DNA of 64,000 nucleotides from Neptuniibacter sp. 1_MG-2023 (lineage in GTDB: Bacteria > Pseudomonadota > Gammaproteobacteria > Pseudomonadales > Balneatricaceae): the NCBI RefSeq assembly GCF_030547185.1, contig NZ_JAUOQR010000002.1, positions 310,001 to 374,000 on the forward strand. The letters are read 5' to 3'. The notes beneath the pieces were generated by a model. The model did no database searches. It worked only from the letters and a program-made list of their open reading frames with translations, and was not told where the DNA came from. Of this stretch, positions 9,139 to 18,205 are shown piece after piece. Positions within the stretch are counted from its first letter, which is position 1. The number at the start of each line of letters is the position of its first letter. A program made the translations under genes and the position numbers.

Positions 9139-11403
9139 ATGCAGCAAGATCTGATGGTAACGAAAAGGGATGGACGCCAAGAACTGGTTGATCTGGAAAA
9201 GATTCATAAGGTTGTTATCTGGGCTGCGGAAGGACTAAATGCCGTATCACCTTCTGAAGTAGAATTAAAAGCACATTTACAGTTTTTCGAAGGTATGCGT
9301 ACTTTCGATATCCACGAGACACTTATTAAGTCCGCTGCGGATTTAATCTCAGAAGACTCTCCCGATTATCAGTATTTAGCCGCACGTTTAGCTATTTTTC
9401 ATCTGCGTAAACGTGCCTTTGGCCAGTATGAGCCTCCTCACCTGTATGCCCATGTTAAAAAACAAGTTGAAGACGGGCGTTATGATAAGCATCTGCTAGA
9501 AGATTATTCAGAAGCAGATTGGGATGTTCTTAATGGCTACTTAGAACATAAGCGTGATATGAACTTTTCCTATTCAGCTGTTAAACAGTTAGAAGGGAAG
9601 TATCTTGTACAAAACCGAGTTACTGGTGAAGTTTACGAAAGCCCACAGATTCTTTATATGCTGGTGGCGGCTTGTCTTTTTGCCGATTATCCAGCTGATA
9701 CACGTTTGGATTATGTCAAACGTTTCTATGATGCGACGTCTTTATTTAAAATATCACTGCCTACTCCTATTATGGCTGGTGTGCGTACGCCAACACGTCA
9801 GTTTAGCTCTTGTGTCTTAATTGAATGTGGCGATAGCTTAGACTCAATTAATGCTACGTCTGCATCGATTGTGAAATATGTTTCTCAGCGTGCAGGTATT
9901 GGTATTAATGCGGGTCGTATTCGAGCTCTAGGTAGCCCGATTCGCAACGGTGAAGCCTATCACACGGGTTGTATACCTTTTTACAAGCATTTTCAGACTG
10001 CGGTTAAATCCTGTTCACAGGGTGGTGTTCGTGGTGGAGCTGCGACGCTGTTTTACCCTATTTGGCATTTAGAAGTGGAATCACTTCTGGTATTGAAAAA
10101 TAACAGAGGCGTTGAAGAAAACCGTGTTCGCCATTTAGATTACGGTGTGCAGATTAATAAGTTGATGTACACCCGCTTGATCAAAGGCGGTGATATTACA
10201 CTGTTTAGTCCCCATGAAGTGCCAGGTTTGTATGAAGCATTCTTTGCTGATCAAGATGAGTTTGAACGTTTGTATGTTAAGTATGAAAACGACCCATCCA
10301 TTCGTAAAGAAACCATTAAAGCGGTTGAACTGTTTGGTATTTTAGCGGCAGAACGTGCACAAACGGGCCGCATCTACATTCAGAACGTGGATCACTGTAA
10401 TACACATAGTCCGTTTGATCCGGCTGTCGCGCCTGTTAAACAATCCAACCTATGTCTTGAAATCGCATTGCCAACTAAGCCTTTGCAGCATGTAAATGAT
10501 CCAGAAGGTGAAATTGCGCTTTGTACTTTGTCTGCTTTTAATTTAGGTGCTCTTAATGACCTTAGTGAGCTAGAGAATCTTGCTGATCTGGTTGTACGCG
10601 CCTTAGATAACTTATTGGATTATCAAGATTATCCGATTCCTGCGGCCCATACATCGACAATGAATCGCCGTCCTCTAGGTGTAGGTGTGACTAACTTTGC
10701 TTATTATTTAGCGAAGAACGGTGTTAAGTATTCAGATGGTTCAGCTAATGGTTTAGTGCACAAAACATTTGAAGCAGTACAGTACTTCCTGCTTAAGGCT
10801 TCCAATGTATTGGCTAAAGAACGTGGTGCGTGTCCAAAATTTAATGAGACAGTTTACTCGAAGGGTATTCTGCCTATTGATACCTATAAGCGTGAAGTGG
10901 ATGAGTTCTGTGAAGAGCCGTTACATTACTTCTGGGAAACCTTACGCGAAGATATACGTGAGTTTGGCCTGCGTAACAGTACTCTAACGGCGTTAATGCC
11001 ATGTGAAACTTCCTCTCAGATTACTAATTCGACAAATGGTATCGAGCCACCGCGTGGTTACGTTTCTGTGAAGGCAAGTAAAGATGGGATCATGAAACAG
11101 GTTGTTCCTGGATATACTGAGTTGCGTGAACAGTATGAACTACTTTGGGATCTTCCTAATAATACAGGCTATCTACAGTTGGTGGGGATTATGCAGAAGT
11201 TTGTCGATCAATCGATCTCTGCAAATACCAACTATGATCCTTCCCGTTTCCCAAATGATAAAGTGCCGATGAAGCAGTTGTTACAGGATTTATTGACGGC
11301 TTATAAATACGGGGTTAAGACTTTGTATTATCACAACACGCGCGACGGTGCTTCAGATCAAGCGGATGATACTGGGTGTGAAGGTGGAGCATGCAAGCTT
11401 TAA
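9139..11403 (+). CDS. nrdA: Ribonucleoside-diphosphate reductase alpha subunit, class Ia
   Basis: Large subunit of aerobic ribonucleotide reductase; reduces NDPs to dNDPs with NrdB. The 754 residues start MQQDLMVTKRDG like E. coli NrdA. An in-frame TTG at 9127 is rejected because the ribosome site GGAAGG (9129-9134) lies after it. Visible elements are the N-terminal ATP cone, the redox cysteine in RQFSSCVLIECGDSLDSI, the catalytic NLCLE loop, the partner cysteine in ALCTLSAFNLGA, the tyrosines in KTLYYHNTRDG and the C-terminal CEGGAC thioredoxin-facing pair. It is the first gene of nrdA-nrdB-yfaE and its promoter carries two NrdR boxes. Confidence 0.97.
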   Translation: MQQDLMVTKRDGRQELVDLEKIHKVVIWAAEGLNAVSPSEVELKAHLQFFEGMRTFDIHETLIKSAADLISEDSPDYQYLAARLAIFHLRKRAFGQYEPPHLYAHVKKQVEDGRYDKHLLEDYSEADWDVLNGYLEHKRDMNFSYSAVKQLEGKYLVQNRVTGEVYESPQILYMLVAACLFADYPADTRLDYVKRFYDATSLFKISLPTPIMAGVRTPTRQFSSCVLIECGDSLDSINATSASIVKYVSQRAGIGINAGRIRALGSPIRNGEAYHTGCIPFYKHFQTAVKSCSQGGVRGGAATLFYPIWHLEVESLLVLKNNRGVEENRVRHLDYGVQINKLMYTRLIKGGDITLFSPHEVPGLYEAFFADQDEFERLYVKYENDPSIRKETIKAVELFGILAAERAQTGRIYIQNVDHCNTHSPFDPAVAPVKQSNLCLEIALPTKPLQHVNDPEGEIALCTLSAFNLGALNDLSELENLADLVVRALDNLLDYQDYPIPAAHTSTMNRRPLGVGVTNFAYYLAKNGVKYSDGSANGLVHKTFEAVQYFLLKASNVLAKERGACPKFNETVYSKGILPIDTYKREVDEFCEEPLHYFWETLREDIREFGLRNSTLTALMPCETSSQITNSTNGIEPPRGYVSVKASKDGIMKQVVPGYTELREQYELLWDLPNNTGYLQLVGIMQKFVDQSISANTNYDPSRFPNDKVPMKQLLQDLLTAYKYGVKTLYYHNTRDGASDQADDTGCEGGACKL

Positions 11404-11437
11404 TCCGCATGTATTCCCCGATCAGATAGGTAGAGCT

Positions 11438-11463
11438 CGCCTGTAATCCTTATATTGCAGGCG
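11438..11463 (+). other. Hairpin between nrdA and nrdB
   Basis: CGCCTGTAAT (11438-11447) pairs with ATTGCAGGCG (11454-11463), a 10-bp stem with one wobble pair and a 6-nt loop. No T-run follows, so it is not a typical terminator. It could stabilise or process the mRNA between nrdA and nrdB. Confidence 0.6.
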
Positions 11464-11497
11464 CCATAATTATAAAATTTCAGGAACGAATATATCG

Positions 11498-12628
11498 ATG
11501 GCGTACACCACGTTCAGTCACAGTACTCATGATGCAACTAAAGAACCGATGTTTTTTGGCCGAAGCGTCAACGTTGCTCGATATGACAAGCAGAAATATC
11601 CAATTTTTGAAAAGTTAATTGAAAAGCAGCTTTCATTTTTCTGGCGTCCTGAGGAGGTAGATCTATCTACTGACCGTAAAGACTTTATAAATATGCCGGA
11701 ACATGAAAAGCATATCTTTTTGAGTAACTTGAAATATCAAACCTTGCTAGATTCTGTACAAGGGCGCTCACCTAATATTGCATTTTTGCCTGTTGTGTCT
11801 TTGCCCGAGCTAGAGACATGGTTTGAAACATGGGCATTTAGTGAAACGATCCACAGTCGCTCTTATACTCATATTATTCGTAATATCATTACTGAGCCTT
11901 CAGAGGTTTTTGATGAGATCGTAACGAATCCCGAAATTATTCGCCGCGCTGATTCCGTTACACGTTTATATGATGAGTTTATTAACCTTTCCAGTGCCTA
12001 CAGTATTCATGGCGAAGGTTTGCACACCATTAATGGTAAAGTGTTTGACACCTCGTTACGTAATTTGAAGAAAAAGCTTTACCTAACTTTGGTCTCTATC
12101 AATGTACTTGAAGCGATCCGTTTCTATGTAAGTTTTGCCTGCTCTTTTGCTTTTGCAGAGCGAGCTATTATGGAAGGTAACGCTAAAATTATTAAACTGA
12201 TTGCTCGTGATGAAGCACTTCATCTAACGGGGACTCAGCATATGTTGAATATTATGGCATCTGGTGCAGATGATCCTGTGTTTAAAGAGATTGCGAAGGA
12301 ATGCGAGCCTGAAGTTTATGGGATTTTTAAGGAAGCTGCCCAACAAGAGAAAGATTGGGCAACATACTTATTCCGTGAAGGTTCAATGATTGGTCTAAAC
12401 GCTAAAATCTTATCGGACTATGTAGAGTACATTACAAATGTTCGTATGAAAGCGCTGAATTTAGAAGAGATCTTCCCTGCTTGTCAAAACCCACTCCCTT
12501 GGATGAATGCTTGGTTGGTGAGTGACAATGTTCAGGTTGCACCGCAGGAAGCAGAAATAAGCTCATACTTAGTTGGTCAAATTGACAACGAAATGGGCGA
12601 TGATGATTTTGACGGCTTTGATCTATAA
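11498..12628 (+). CDS. nrdB: Ribonucleoside-diphosphate reductase beta subunit, class Ia
   Basis: Small subunit that holds the diiron-tyrosyl radical cofactor. Its 376 residues equal E. coli NrdB. Iron ligands and radical site are in place: D85, E116 and H119 in [12 protein letters not shown], radical tyrosine Y123, and [13 protein letters not shown] for the C-terminal ligands. The C-terminal tail ([16 protein letters not shown]) is the acidic peptide that docks into NrdA. It follows nrdA after 94 bases containing a hairpin, and yfaE follows after 11 bases. Confidence 0.97.
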   Translation: MAYTTFSHSTHDATKEPMFFGRSVNVARYDKQKYPIFEKLIEKQLSFFWRPEEVDLSTDRKDFINMPEHEKHIFLSNLKYQTLLDSVQGRSPNIAFLPVVSLPELETWFETWAFSETIHSRSYTHIIRNIITEPSEVFDEIVTNPEIIRRADSVTRLYDEFINLSSAYSIHGEGLHTINGKVFDTSLRNLKKKLYLTLVSINVLEAIRFYVSFACSFAFAERAIMEGNAKIIKLIARDEALHLTGTQHMLNIMASGADDPVFKEIAKECEPEVYGIFKEAAQQEKDWATYLFREGSMIGLNAKILSDYVEYITNVRMKALNLEEIFPACQNPLPWMNAWLVSDNVQVAPQEAEISSYLVGQIDNEMGDDDFDGFDL

Positions 12629-12639
12629 GGACGTATTAC

Positions 12640-12906
12640 ATGGCTGGCCCATCAAGGATCAAAGTTAATAACCACCATACTTTTTATTATCAGTATGAAA
12701 CTACGTTGTTGGATGCGCTAGAGGTTCAAGAGATACCTGCACCTTACAACTGTCGTGGCGGTTATTGTGGTTGTTGCAAAGTGCGCTTAATCGAAGGTGA
12801 AGTTGAATATGTGCAAGAAAGCTTACTAGACCTTCAGGATGATGAAATTCTAACTTGCTGCTGTATTCCTAAAACGCATATAGAACTAGAACTGCCGGAA
12901 GACTGA
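12640..12906 (+). CDS. yfaE: [2Fe-2S] ferredoxin, NrdB cofactor maintenance (YfaE)
   Basis: An 88-residue plant-type ferredoxin with the cluster motif YNCRGGYCGCCKVRL and the distal cysteines in LTCCCIPK. YfaE supplies electrons to regenerate the diferric tyrosyl cofactor of NrdB. Its position 11 bases after nrdB, in the same operon, supports that role. Confidence 0.92.
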   Translation: MAGPSRIKVNNHHTFYYQYETTLLDALEVQEIPAPYNCRGGYCGCCKVRLIEGEVEYVQESLLDLQDDEILTCCCIPKTHIELELPED

Positions 12907-12950
12907 TTTTAGCCTTCACGATTATAATTTTTTAAGTTGTCATTTATTTA

Positions 12951-12981
12951 GCGGTGTTACTCTCGGGTTTCACCGTTTTTC
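12951..12981 (+). terminator. Possible terminator of the nrd operon
   Basis: CGGTG (12952-12956) pairs with CACCG (12971-12975), followed by TTTTT. The stem is only 5-6 bp, so this is tentative; the position 45 bases after yfaE fits. Confidence 0.45.
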
Positions 12982-13178
12982 TCGTTTCTTTTGCACAGGC
13001 TAAAAAATAAACTGTCAAGTGTGCTGGTCTTACTTTTAAAAAATAGATAAATTTTTATTGATTTGTTTAACTTGTTGAAATTAAAGGTTTAATTTTTGTT
13101 GGATTAAAAAGTAAACGATTGGCTAGAAACAAGGTAATTTGTGCGTTTGAGCAATCTACCCCAAAACTATGCACTAAG

Positions 13179-13201
13179 TTATCCACAGTATGTGTGGGTA
13201 A
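13179..13201. promoter_or_regulatory. Inverted pair of DnaA boxes
   Basis: TTATCCACA (13179-13187) is a perfect consensus DnaA box. TGTGGGTAA (13193-13201) is its inverted copy with one mismatch, 5 bases away. AT-rich DNA follows. Confidence 0.4.
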
Positions 13202-13630
13202 AAAAGTCATATAATAATTTATATATAACTTCCAAATTTATGGCTTTTTTGAAGATGAGTTGTGCGCAGTTCGGCTATTCATCTGAATTACAGCTAAGCC
13301 CCTAACTTCATATTTAATGAAGAAAACAGTTTAGAGGAAATAGCTATAAATGCTTTAGCCTATTATTTATAATAGTGCCCGCACTTAGATACGATACAGC
13401 GCTTTCATAAGATTAATATGGAAGCGGTATGTAAATCTGAGCTGAGAAGGCTCCGCGACCTTTAGTTAAGAGGCGCTTGGTGAGTATTTTTCATGCATAA
13501 ATTTAGGTAATTAATTGAGTTTCTTAAGTAAAAGAGTACTCTGTACAATAAATGTTCAGTAAGCTCGTTGATTCGCTTTTAATCACCACATTTTTTAACC
13601 AATTATCACTGCCCGCATAGGAATTTAAGG

Positions 13631-14857
13631 ATGAAGTTCCCCTGTATTCAATACCGCCTATTTTTTGTCTTCTTTATGGGTTTGTTGGTTTATCCAGCAA
13701 CCTCTAATGCCGAGCTTATTGCTCAAGGGTTTACAAACCTGACCGGTACTGCAGAGCGAATGATCTCTTATCGTCATCAAGAACGTTTTTTTATTACTGA
13801 TGATGGTGCTCAGCATTTATTGCTTAACTTAGGCGACCGAGAGAGTGAATCTAAAGGTGCCCTTGCTTTAATGGCTAAGCAGGCAGATCAAGCTGATTGG
13901 GAAGAGGCTGTTGATTTAAGTTGTAGTAATAATGAGTCTACTGCCGATATGGTGTTAGAGAATAATCGACTTCATATTGTTTACAGTTGTAATAAAGAGG
14001 TTTGGTATTCCCGTTTGAGCTACGATGCTTTAACGTCCACATGGTGGAATTTAAAGAAAAAAAGAATTTTTAAAAGTTTAACCCAGACGCCGAGCGCGCC
14101 AACTATTGCCATCAGCTCGGATCAGAAGCTGCATGTTGTTTTTACTCGGACTGCTTTAAATAAAGTTGTGCAGCTGGTTGGTTATTCAAGTAACAACCCT
14201 TTGTTTAGATGGACATCAAGCGGTACCTTTGGCTCTGAAAATAAACGGCCAGGTAAAGCTGGACGTATTTTGAATATTGGGGCGGATATCGCTTTAATTT
14301 ATACCGATGTTTCTTTTGTTAGTGGTACTGCGCGTAGCACGTTGAACTTTATTCAATTAGCTGAAGATGGCTCTTGGAGCGATCCGGTAGTCTTGGAATC
14401 AACCGATGCTGGTTTTCATGACCCTTACGGAAGCCACTATAGTGCCGCAGTTGATGACCAAGGAAATATCCACTTAGTTTGGCCGGTTGAGAAACGCTTA
14501 GTGTATTACCGTTATGATCAAGGCAACTCAACTTGGAGTGCAGATTATATTTTAGAAAACCCACATAATGCGGTATATAGCCAAGTTGCCAAACATATTG
14601 ATGGCCGTATATTTCTTGTTTTCAATGTAGGTGAGCAGTTACAAGTGGTCGAAAGTGATGATTATGGTCTTACTTTTAGTCATACCGCTTTTTTAATTCA
14701 TCCTACAGGTGATCCTGTTTATGATTGGGCGCAGCCACGTGTTGAGACTCCTGCTGTATTTTCTGGCGTGCTAGATGTTTTACAGCAGTTATCTACAGTG
14801 CCGACTGAAACTACAGAGGCGGTTGAACGGTTGTATCTATTTTCACTAACGCCGTAA
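13631..14857 (+). CDS. Secreted protein, probable sialidase/BNR-like beta-propeller
   Basis: A 408-residue protein with a signal peptide (hydrophobic LFFVFFMGLLVYPATSNA, cleavage near residue 27). The rest has no membrane helix. Repeated patterns such as AISSDQKLHVVFTR, AAVDDQGNIHLVW and KHIDGRIFLVFN alternate with strand-turn-strand elements (SxDxxxHVV), as in BNR/sialidase-like propellers. I see no sialidase active-site arginines that I can assign, so no enzyme activity is claimed. The protein family is not recognised. Ribosome site TAAGG before ATG. It is a single gene. Confidence 0.7.
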   Translation: MKFPCIQYRLFFVFFMGLLVYPATSNAELIAQGFTNLTGTAERMISYRHQERFFITDDGAQHLLLNLGDRESESKGALALMAKQADQADWEEAVDLSCSNNESTADMVLENNRLHIVYSCNKEVWYSRLSYDALTSTWWNLKKKRIFKSLTQTPSAPTIAISSDQKLHVVFTRTALNKVVQLVGYSSNNPLFRWTSSGTFGSENKRPGKAGRILNIGADIALIYTDVSFVSGTARSTLNFIQLAEDGSWSDPVVLESTDAGFHDPYGSHYSAAVDDQGNIHLVWPVEKRLVYYRYDQGNSTWSADYILENPHNAVYSQVAKHIDGRIFLVFNVGEQLQVVESDDYGLTFSHTAFLIHPTGDPVYDWAQPRVETPAVFSGVLDVLQQLSTVPTETTEAVERLYLFSLTP

Positions 14858-15097
14858 TCTGTTGATTCACTCTCTATTCAGTTGATAAATCTGATACTGG
14901 TGGCGTTATTATGGTTTTTTGTAGTTGTAGACTCCATAAATAGAGAACTTTTAAGCCAAATTCATGTCTAATTAGTGTGGATTGGCTATGTTTTTGGGTT
15001 CTTTAACATCAATTGTTATTGATATGCACTTTATATTGGCCCGTGTAGGGATGAAGATTCATTTTGATACACAGGTTAAAAGATTAGGAGTTATTAG

Positions 15098-16063
15098 ATG
15101 CTTTTCAAGAATATAGTAATCCAGCGATTGATCTTATTATTTAGCTTTCTCAGCTTGAGTGCTTGTGTGACTGGGCAAACATCTACAGATTATGGGACTA
15201 GTGATATAAAAACATTTAAAAATATATCCTACGGTCCTGATCGAGCTAATAAGTTTGATGTCTATACACGTGATGGTTTAAGTAATGCTCCTGTTGTTTT
15301 TATGGTGCATGGTGGTGCGTGGAAAATGGGCGATAAAGAATCAAAAAGCGTAATTCAGAATAAGTTAGAGCGTTGGCTCCCTGCTGGATTTATCTTTATC
15401 TCGGTGAACTATCGTTTATTACCTAGAGCTACAGATCCTGTGCAGCAGGCGGACGATGTACGTAACGCGTTAATCTATGCTCAAAATAAAGCTAAAAGTT
15501 GGGGTGGAGATCCAGAAAAGTTCATCTTAATGGGTCATTCTGCCGGTGCTCACCTTCTTGGTTTAGTATCATCTTCTATCAGTGCGCACAAAGCGATGGG
15601 TGGTCAGTCTTGGTTAGGCACCATTTTGTTGGATAGTGCTGTGTTAGATGTACCTACTATTATGGGTGCAAGACATTATGGCTTTTATGACGATGCCTTT
15701 GGTGCAAGTTCAGATTTTTGGGTTAAGGCATCGCCTTTACATCAGTTGAAATCAGATGCACCACCTTTCTTAATTACTTGTTCTTCAAGCCGTAAGGGGG
15801 CATGTACTCAAGCTAATGCCTTTGCTGCTAAAGCGAGTTCGATAGGCGTTAAAGCCTCTGTGGTTAGTAAGAAGTTATCCCATAAAGAGATGAATGAGAC
15901 TTTGGGTGATAATAATGACTATACATCTAAGGTTGAAGCTTTTATGAGTGGCTTAGATGCTAATGCGAAGGCGATGATTATGAGTGAGCCAGCGATTACA
16001 GCTGAAGAACCTCGCAAAGGATTGTTGCAGCGCTGGAGAGAGAAGCGCCAAGCTGCGCAATAA
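15098..16063 (+). CDS. Alpha/beta-hydrolase lipoprotein (esterase/lipase type)
   Basis: A 321-residue alpha/beta hydrolase of the HSL / kynurenine-formamidase-like group. A lipobox LSAC (acylated C23) follows a hydrophobic signal, so it should be a membrane-anchored lipoprotein. The oxyanion motif HGGAWKMGDK (71-80), the nucleophile elbow GHSAGAH (S148) and a late His (H262 in KLSHKEM) are visible. The catalytic acid is not seen where it is usually found, after FLITC; the stretch reads CSSSRKGACTQA. The substrate is unknown. It has an AGGAG ribosome site and a strong terminator 23 bases after the stop, so the transcript is short. Confidence 0.8.
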   Translation: MLFKNIVIQRLILLFSFLSLSACVTGQTSTDYGTSDIKTFKNISYGPDRANKFDVYTRDGLSNAPVVFMVHGGAWKMGDKESKSVIQNKLERWLPAGFIFISVNYRLLPRATDPVQQADDVRNALIYAQNKAKSWGGDPEKFILMGHSAGAHLLGLVSSSISAHKAMGGQSWLGTILLDSAVLDVPTIMGARHYGFYDDAFGASSDFWVKASPLHQLKSDAPPFLITCSSSRKGACTQANAFAAKASSIGVKASVVSKKLSHKEMNETLGDNNDYTSKVEAFMSGLDANAKAMIMSEPAITAEEPRKGLLQRWREKRQAAQ

Positions 16064-16085
16064 TCTGTTTCTTTTTCGCATCATA

Positions 16086-16120
16086 AAAAAACCAGACATA
16101 AAATGTCTGGTTTTTTGTTT
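16086..16120. terminator. Strong bidirectional Rho-independent terminator
   Basis: A 13-bp perfect stem (16086-16098 with 16104-16116) has the core CCAGACA and a 5-nt loop. A-runs lie on the left and T-runs on the right. It ends the esterase gene on the plus strand and lies 5 bases from the stop of a minus-strand open frame at 16121. Confidence 0.92.
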
Positions 16121-16312
16121 TTAGGCTGCTGGTTCAATCTTAGTTTCTCTATCTAGTTTTAGGATTTCCTTGTTATCAATAGGCTTATCATAGGGCCCAT
16201 CTGTACAGGCTTTTTGTAATGCGAGTGAATATCTAATAGATAAAGGGTTGAGGTTTAATGTGTCAGTATTTAAAACGCTGCGTTGTTGAGAAGAGATAAG
16301 GTAAAATAAGAT
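16121..16312 (-). pseudogene. Possible minus-strand gene remnant or start-less small ORF
   Basis: An open frame of 63 codons ends with TAA at 16121-16123, five bases before a strong bidirectional terminator. The C-terminal part (KACTDGPYDKPIDNKEILK) looks protein-like. There is no ATG, GTG or TTG in the frame before an upstream stop at 16313, so it lacks a normal start. It may be a decayed gene end or simply chance. The family is not recognised. Confidence 0.3.
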
Positions 16313-16343
16313 TCAAATGATTTTCTGGATGGTTTCTACCTGA

Positions 16344-17636
16344 ATGAGCGATGTAGCCTCTTTTTCTGATTTAGCTTTGTGTCCTGAACTGCAAGCAACC
16401 TTGCAGATGCTTGGTTATAAAAAGCCAACGCCGATTCAAGCAAAGGCGATCCCACTGGTTTTACGAGGTGAGGACCTTCTTGCGGAGGCACAAACGGGTA
16501 CTGGGAAGACAGCGAGTTTTGCCTTACCGATTATTGAGATGCTTAGCAAGACGGCTCCGTCACCTGAGTACAGGCATGTTAGAGCTTTAGTGCTTGCGCC
16601 TACACGAGAGCTCGCTATTCAGGTTGGTGATAGCACGCTGGAATACGGGCGGGCTTTAGGCATGCGAGTGATCTCTATCTATGGTGGTGTGCGGGTTGAT
16701 AATCAGATTCGAAAACTAAAACGTGGGGCGGATATACTGGTCGCAACTCCCGGTCGTTTATTGGATCTTATCCAGCAAAAGGTGATTAGCTTAGCTCATT
16801 TAGAATTTTTGGTTTTAGATGAAGCTGATCGTATGTTGGATCTAGGTTTTATCGAACCGATTAAGAAAATCATGGAGTATGCGGCAGAGCCCCGCCAAAC
16901 CTTGTTGTTTTCTGCTACCGCTGACGAAAGCATCGAAGTGCTAGCTGATTTTTATCTCAATAACCCCAAAAAAGTTAAAGTAAACCCCCGTAACTCGACG
17001 GCGAGTCAGATCAAGCAGTTTGCATATGCGGTTGATAATAGTGATAAAGCCGATGTGTTGAGTTACTTAATTAAAGAGGGTAAATGGGGACAGGCTTTAG
17101 TATTTGTTCGCACTAAAAAGCGGGTCGATGAAGTAACTGATTACCTGAAAAAAGAGGGAATCGATGCAGCGGCTATACATGGGGATAAAACCCAGCGGGA
17201 AAGAATCCGCATGTTGGGTGAATTTATCTCAGGGGAACTGCAAATTTTAGTAGCTACAGATGTGGCTGCCCGTGGTCTTGATATTGAATCTCTGCCTCAT
17301 GTAGTGAACTATGATCTACCTAATGTTCCTGAGGCTTATGTTCATCGTATTGGCCGTACAGGACGAGCGGGGGAGAGGGGTGAAGCTATCTCCTTAGTGT
17401 CCCCAGCTGAGCGCGAATTTTTGAAACGAATAGAAGGGTTGATTAAGCAGAAAATAAAACTACGCCCAGTTCCTTATATAGAGAATGGAGCTTTTATCGA
17501 GTCCTCTGAAAGTTTAAGGCCTCCTAAGAAAAAGCGTTCGAAGCCACAGCGCAATAAAGACAAATACCCGCCACAAGAGAGGTATGAAAGCACATTGTCT
17601 GTCAAAGCGGTAAGACCTTCTTTGTTTAAAAAATAG
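16344..17636 (+). CDS. rhlE: DEAD-box ATP-dependent RNA helicase, RhlE type
   Basis: A 430-residue helicase with all family motifs: PTPIQAKAIP (Q), AQTGTGKT (Walker A), PTRELA, TPGR, DEAD, SAT, ARGLD and HRIGRTGRAG. The C-terminal tail after about residue 375 is short and basic (PPKKKRSKPQRNK), as in RhlE, and lacks the RNA-binding domain of DbpA or CsdA. It unwinds short RNA duplexes in ribosome maturation and mRNA turnover. The gene is monocistronic. No strong ribosome site is visible before the ATG. Confidence 0.9.
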   Translation: MSDVASFSDLALCPELQATLQMLGYKKPTPIQAKAIPLVLRGEDLLAEAQTGTGKTASFALPIIEMLSKTAPSPEYRHVRALVLAPTRELAIQVGDSTLEYGRALGMRVISIYGGVRVDNQIRKLKRGADILVATPGRLLDLIQQKVISLAHLEFLVLDEADRMLDLGFIEPIKKIMEYAAEPRQTLLFSATADESIEVLADFYLNNPKKVKVNPRNSTASQIKQFAYAVDNSDKADVLSYLIKEGKWGQALVFVRTKKRVDEVTDYLKKEGIDAAAIHGDKTQRERIRMLGEFISGELQILVATDVAARGLDIESLPHVVNYDLPNVPEAYVHRIGRTGRAGERGEAISLVSPAEREFLKRIEGLIKQKIKLRPVPYIENGAFIESSESLRPPKKKRSKPQRNKDKYPPQERYESTLSVKAVRPSLFKK

Positions 17637-17818
17637 CCATCAATATCGGATTGAATTTGCTCTTATTTACTGGTCTAGTGGGGATGTGTTAGATTGTGAA
17701 CATATTTCTATAGCCCTTGTTAATAGGGCTTTTAAGCGTCATCCCCCCAAGCAATGCACAGAGTTATCAACAGAAAAAATGGATAACTCTTTATTGTTTC
17801 TTAGGGTTATTCTTCCGC

Positions 17819-17846
17819 TTGGTTTATCTTTATGTCGGCGTATAAT
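17819..17846 (+). promoter_or_regulatory. Probable sigma-70 promoter of the PCP_red gene
   Basis: TTGGTT (17819-17824), a 16-base spacer and a perfect TATAAT (17841-17846) lie 40 bases before the ATG at 17887. Confidence 0.6.
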
Positions 17847-17886
17847 GCTCGGCTTCGCAATATAGTTTTATAGAGTGGTGTAAAGA

Positions 17887-18069
17887 ATGGCAGAAAAACT
17901 AGAGTGGGAACCGGCAGCCAAGGAACGAGTTGATGCAGCACCTTTTTTTGTACGAAAACTTATTCGCCACAAGGTTGAAAAAGCAGCGCGGAATAATGGT
18001 TTAACTAAGGTAACGGTTGAGCTACTTGATCAAGTTAAACAAAAACAGATGGATTCACAGAGCAAATAA
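17887..18069 (+). CDS. Stand-alone PCP_red (protochlorophyllide-reductase C-terminal-like) protein
   Basis: A 60-residue protein that matches the PCP_red domain found at the C-terminus of BchB/ChlB: a leading W-x-x-x-A, the core PFFVRKLIRHKVEKAARNNG and the final TKVTVELLDQVK. No photosynthesis genes are present here. Orphan copies in non-photosynthetic proteobacteria have no assigned role. It is a small soluble helical protein with its own promoter and a terminator-like hairpin behind it. Confidence 0.8.
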   Translation: MAEKLEWEPAAKERVDAAPFFVRKLIRHKVEKAARNNGLTKVTVELLDQVKQKQMDSQSK

Positions 18070-18072
18070 TCG

Positions 18073-18120
18073 CCCCTAGTCCGATCTCTATTTTACTCTA
18101 AATAGAGTGACTAAGGGTTT
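18073..18120 (+). terminator. Terminator-like double hairpin after the PCP_red gene
   Basis: The inner stem CTCTATTT (18086-18093) pairs with AAATAGAG (18100-18107). An outer stem, CCCCTAGT with ACTAAGGG, has one mismatch, and TTT follows. It begins 4 bases after the stop codon. Confidence 0.6.
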
Positions 18121-18205
18121 CTATCGGGTGGCTATGCCAATCTATTGAATGGATAGCCCCTATTAAGCAGCGTAGTGTATCCTGATCACAGCGCTTTAGT
18201 GCTGC

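Larger units (their letters stand above)
12907..13630. other. 724-base intergenic region with DnaA-type boxes
   Basis: No credible gene. The left end has a weak terminator (12951-12981). The middle is strongly AT-rich, with a perfect DnaA box and a near-perfect inverted copy at 13179-13201, flanked on the right by an A/T run. The right end is the leader of the secreted protein gene at 13631. Confidence 0.6.

Noticed and set aside
12907-13630. A replication origin, because of the DnaA boxes and AT-rich DNA
   Set aside because: Only two boxes, no dnaA, dnaN, gidA or mioC neighbours, and similar single boxes occur elsewhere in the window.
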